Notes under the pieces: model-generated
Told to the model about the DNA's origin: nothing
What the model saw: only the letters and a program-made list of their open reading frames with translations
Database searches by the model: none
NCBI GenBank assembly: GCA_035299065.1
Contig: DATGXI010000095.1
Coordinates: 29,118 to 93,117, forward strand
DNA length: 64,000 nucleotides
Direction: 5' to 3'
Origin: DASPJQ01 sp035299065
Lineage (GTDB): Bacteria > Bacteroidota > Bacteroidia > Flavobacteriales_D > UBA2798
Translations under genes and position numbers: made by a program
Shown: one piece after another, positions 61,977 through 64,000 of the stretch
How positions within the stretch are numbered: position 1 is the first letter of the stretch
Layout: each line of letters opens with the position of its first letter

Positions 61977-62309
61977 ATGGGATCATCAAAAACCGAAGAA
62001 TTTACAGTTAAGGATAATAAGATTTCGAGGTATGCAAAAGCACTTGCTCACCCTGCGCGTGTTGCCATTTTACGCGTACTCATTCAAAAAACATCGTGCA
62101 TGTGTGGTGACATTGTAGATGAATTGCCATTATCGCAAAGCACCGTATCACAACACCTGAAAGAATTAAAAGAAGCGGGTTTGATCAAGGGTGACATTGA
62201 AGGCGCTAAAGTGTGTTATTGCATTGATGAAAAAGAATGGGAACTTGCCAAAAAATACCTGAATGAATTATTTGTGGTATACGCAAAATCCGACAAAAAA
62301 TGTTGTTAA
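61977..62309 (+). CDS. arsR: ArsR-family metalloregulator
   Basis: This 110-residue winged-helix repressor has SCMCGDIVDELPLSQSTVSQ, in which Cys-Met-Cys at the start of the third helix matches the ELCVCDL-type As(III)/Sb(III) site, and the recognition helix SQSTVSQHLKELKEAGLI. The chain ends in KKCC, a Cys pair at the C-terminus. It sits at the head of the arsenic-type operon behind the double palindrome. Confidence 0.93.
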   Translation: MGSSKTEEFTVKDNKISRYAKALAHPARVAILRVLIQKTSCMCGDIVDELPLSQSTVSQHLKELKEAGLIKGDIEGAKVCYCIDEKEWELAKKYLNELFVVYAKSDKKCC

Positions 62310-62320
62310 AAAACAGAATT

Positions 62321-62788
62321 ATGAAATTATCAGAAGTTAAAAAAGCACTTGAAACAGCAACCGAAGTGAATTTTAAATTACCTGGTGGTGCTATGGTACC
62401 CGAACATTTTCATGTTACCGAAGTGGGCATTGTAACAAAACATTTTATTGACTGCGGTGGAACCGTTCGAAATGAAAAAGTTGCCAATTTTCAATTATGG
62501 AATGCTAATGATACTGATCATCGCTTAAAACCCCAAAAGCTCATTAACATAATTGCACTTTCTGAAAAAATACTGGGTATGGAAGACCTGGAGGTAGAAG
62601 TGGAATACCAGTCAGACACCATTGGTAAATATGATTTATCGTATAATGGCGATGGTTTTGAGCTACTGGCTAAACAAACCAATTGCCTGGCAGCCGATGC
62701 ATGTGGAATACCCAAAGAAAAGCAACGCGTTAGTTTAGCTTCTTTACAAACTAAAAACACCTGTGATCCTAAATCGGGTTGCTGTTAA
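62321..62788 (+). CDS. DUF6428-type Cys-tailed protein
   Basis: The 155-residue protein starts at ATG 62321 and follows arsR by 11 bases. The start of the chain (KLPGGAMVPEHFHVTEVGIV) matches DUF6428 as I recall it. It ends in Cys-Asp-Pro-Lys-Ser-Gly-Cys-Cys, a Cys-rich tail like that of ArsR. The function of DUF6428 is not established; the operon context suggests a role in arsenic handling. Confidence 0.8.
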   Translation: MKLSEVKKALETATEVNFKLPGGAMVPEHFHVTEVGIVTKHFIDCGGTVRNEKVANFQLWNANDTDHRLKPQKLINIIALSEKILGMEDLEVEVEYQSDTIGKYDLSYNGDGFELLAKQTNCLAADACGIPKEKQRVSLASLQTKNTCDPKSGCC

Positions 62789-62790
62789 GT

Positions 62791-63459
62791 ATGGACTACC
62801 GTAAGTACCTGGCTGAAGTTGTTGGCACATTTACATTGGTGTTTTGCGGTACGGGCGCAATCATTATTAACCAGGAATCACAAGGGGCAATTACGCATTT
62901 GGGAATTGCATTAACCTTTGGCATGGTTGTAACCGTTATGATATTTGCCCTGGGCGATGTGTCAGGCGCTCACCTGAATCCTGTAGTTACGCTTTCTTTT
63001 GCTGCCGTAAAACGGTTTCCTGCCCGGCACATTTTACCTTATTTAATTGCGCAGACGGCCGGAGCATTTGCTGCAAGCGGAACATTAAAAATATTGTTTC
63101 CTTTTAATGAATATTTAGGCGCAACCCTGCCAGCCGATACCGAAGCACAAGCCTTTATACTTGAAGTCATACTTACCGCTATTTTGGTCATGGTTATTTT
63201 TAATGTGTCAACCGGTTCAAAAGAAAAGGGTATAACAGCCGCCATTGCTATAGGAAGCACTGTTGGTCTGGAAGCTTTGTTTGCCGGCCCCGTGTCTGGC
63301 GCAAGCATGAATCCTGTAAGATCACTTAGCCCTGCGTTGGTGTCGGGACACACCGAGCATTTGCTCATTTACATTTTTGCTCCGTGTATTGGCGCTGTAC
63401 TGGGTATGTGCATTTCGCAAATACTTTATTATAAAAACGGCCATGATAGCGCAAATTGA
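62791..63459 (+). CDS. MIP-family channel (aquaglyceroporin-like, arsenic operon)
   Basis: The 222-residue six-helix channel starts at ATG 62791. The two half-helix motifs are not NPA: Asn63-Pro64-Val65 in GAHLNPVVTL and Asn174-Pro175-Val176 in GASMNPVRSLSP; the selectivity Arg177 is present. NPV variants are seen in some arsenite-permeable plant NIPs. In an ars operon the protein is likely to pass arsenite, as AqpS does in Sinorhizobium, but this is inferred. Confidence 0.9.
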   Translation: MDYRKYLAEVVGTFTLVFCGTGAIIINQESQGAITHLGIALTFGMVVTVMIFALGDVSGAHLNPVVTLSFAAVKRFPARHILPYLIAQTAGAFAASGTLKILFPFNEYLGATLPADTEAQAFILEVILTAILVMVIFNVSTGSKEKGITAAIAIGSTVGLEALFAGPVSGASMNPVRSLSPALVSGHTEHLLIYIFAPCIGAVLGMCISQILYYKNGHDSAN

Positions 63460-64000
63460 AAATTACTGCAATGAATTGCAATCCGAATTTGATATGATTC
63501 CAACGGAGCGCAAGAACCTGCTCGTAAAAATTTCCACTTATATTTCAGCAAAACAAAAAGAAGGTAAACCAACAAACCTGGTTTACATATGTACCCACAA
63601 TTCACGCAGGAGCCATTTTGGACAGGTGTGGGCGCATGTAGCTGCCTCGTATTTTGGCATACACAACGTCAACACCTTTTCGGGCGGCACCGAGGCCACC
63701 GCATTTAACGCAAACGCTGTAAACGCATTAAAACGCGTGGGTTTTGAAATCAAACAGGTAACCAGTACTGCAAATCCTGTTTACCATGTGTTTCACGATT
63801 TGTTGCAAAAACCCAGTGTTTGTTTTTCAAAAGTGTATGATCATGCTGAAAACCCTCAAAACGAATTTGCGGCAATTATGACCTGTGGCGATGCCGATGA
63901 GAATTGTCCCTTCATACCTGGAGTAGAATTACGCATAGGAACTACCTATAATGATCCAAAGGCGTTTGACAATACGCCACAACAGGATGCCGCATACGAT
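63443..64000 (+). CDS. LMW protein-phosphatase-like arsenate reductase, partial (3' end beyond window)
   Basis: I read this frame from ATG 63443, which overlaps the channel end by 17 bases, to the right edge with no stop (186 codons). The P-loop is CTHNSRRS (Cys50 to Arg56, CX5R). Low-molecular-weight phosphatase-type arsenate reductases use this loop. The chain VYICTHNSRRSHFGQVWAHV and MTCGDADENCPFIPG follow the family. With arsR and the channel gene it completes an arsenic module. Confidence 0.85.
   Translation, partial: MIAQIENYCNELQSEFDMIPTERKNLLVKISTYISAKQKEGKPTNLVYICTHNSRRSHFGQVWAHVAASYFGIHNVNTFSGGTEATAFNANAVNALKRVGFEIKQVTSTANPVYHVFHDLLQKPSVCFSKVYDHAENPQNEFAAIMTCGDADENCPFIPGVELRIGTTYNDPKAFDNTPQQDAAYD

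Noticed and set aside
1..64000. tRNA, rRNA, CRISPR arrays, transposases and phage genes
   Set aside because: I looked in the intergenic regions for cloverleaf-type sequences, spaced repeats and mobility genes and saw none. The 85-base units are not CRISPR-like because they are long and have no uniform spacers.

Overview
The window is chromosomal DNA from a Bacteroidota bacterium with a low-to-moderate GC content. The evidence is a secreted YHYH protein with a C-terminal type IX secretion sorting domain, several TAnnTTTG promoter elements of the Bacteroidota type, starts without clear Shine-Dalgarno sequences, a LytTR/LytS-type two-component pair, and the neighbourhood hemD - DUF4271 - rnpA - S41 protease. 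The genus cannot be named from sequence reading alone. I found no rRNA, tRNA, CRISPR array, transposase, integrase or phage gene. The DNA looks like ordinary core/accessory chromosome with about 62 protein genes, two of them cut by the window edges.

Layout. 1-3.1 kb: a partial GT39-type membrane glycosyltransferase, an ALDH7-type semialdehyde dehydrogenase and a small acidic protein. 3.2-6.0 kb: an ECF sigma factor, a small membrane protein (possible anti-sigma factor), a Spy/CpxP-like periplasmic sensor and a T9SS-exported YHYH protein, ended by a strong terminator. 6.1-8.5 kb: two tandem paralogous small proteins, an SRPBCC protein and a DOPA-dioxygenase-like LigB protein. 8.5-16.9 kb: secreted proteins, a structured-looking intergenic element (about 10.14-10.29 kb), dusB, a CPBP protease, a WD40-caspase-UVR protein and recJ. 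16.9-21.2 kb: a secreted protein translationally coupled to a 1205-residue NtrY-like histidine kinase. 21.3-28.8 kb: lipoproteins, enoyl-CoA hydratase, a Wzx-like flippase coupled to dut, ettA and an alpha/beta hydrolase.

29.0-32.1 kb: a divergently regulated ArsR-SRPBCC-DoxX-YdeI-DUF4256-DUF1990 gene run. 32.2-33.5 kb: a TPR membrane protein that stops where a SpoIIE phosphatase would usually start. 33.8-41.8 kb: a complete tripartite RND efflux system (adaptor, HAE1 permease, NodT-type outer-membrane channel) preceded by a small acidic secreted protein and followed by a convergent LytTR regulator/LytS kinase pair. 42-50 kb: small proteins, a large BNR-propeller secreted protein, a second GT39-like protein, an imelysin-like lipoprotein, a WbpD-like acetyltransferase and a CHAP/NlpC-like secreted protein. 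50.2-52.3 kb: two LPP20-like lipoproteins. 52.7-58.7 kb: O-antigen ligase, S41 protease, rnpA, a GC-rich direct-repeat array, hemD and DUF4271. 58.9-60.7 kb: a glutaryl-CoA dehydrogenase and DoxX. 60.8-61.8 kb: three very small genes. 61.9-64.0 kb: an arsenic-type operon (arsR, DUF6428, aquaporin/glycerol channel, LMW phosphatase-like arsenate reductase) behind a double palindromic operator.

The genes are mostly independent small operons. Themes that recur are envelope stress and efflux (sigma/Spy/YHYH, RND + LytTR, ars), surface polysaccharide (flippase, O-antigen ligase, WbpD, GT39 proteins) and pieces of lysine/glutaryl-CoA catabolism (ALDH7, crotonase, glutaryl-CoA dehydrogenase). The least explained items are the 10.2 kb intergenic element, the 56.5-57.0 kb repeat array, the WD40-caspase-UVR protein and the sigma/YHYH operon.
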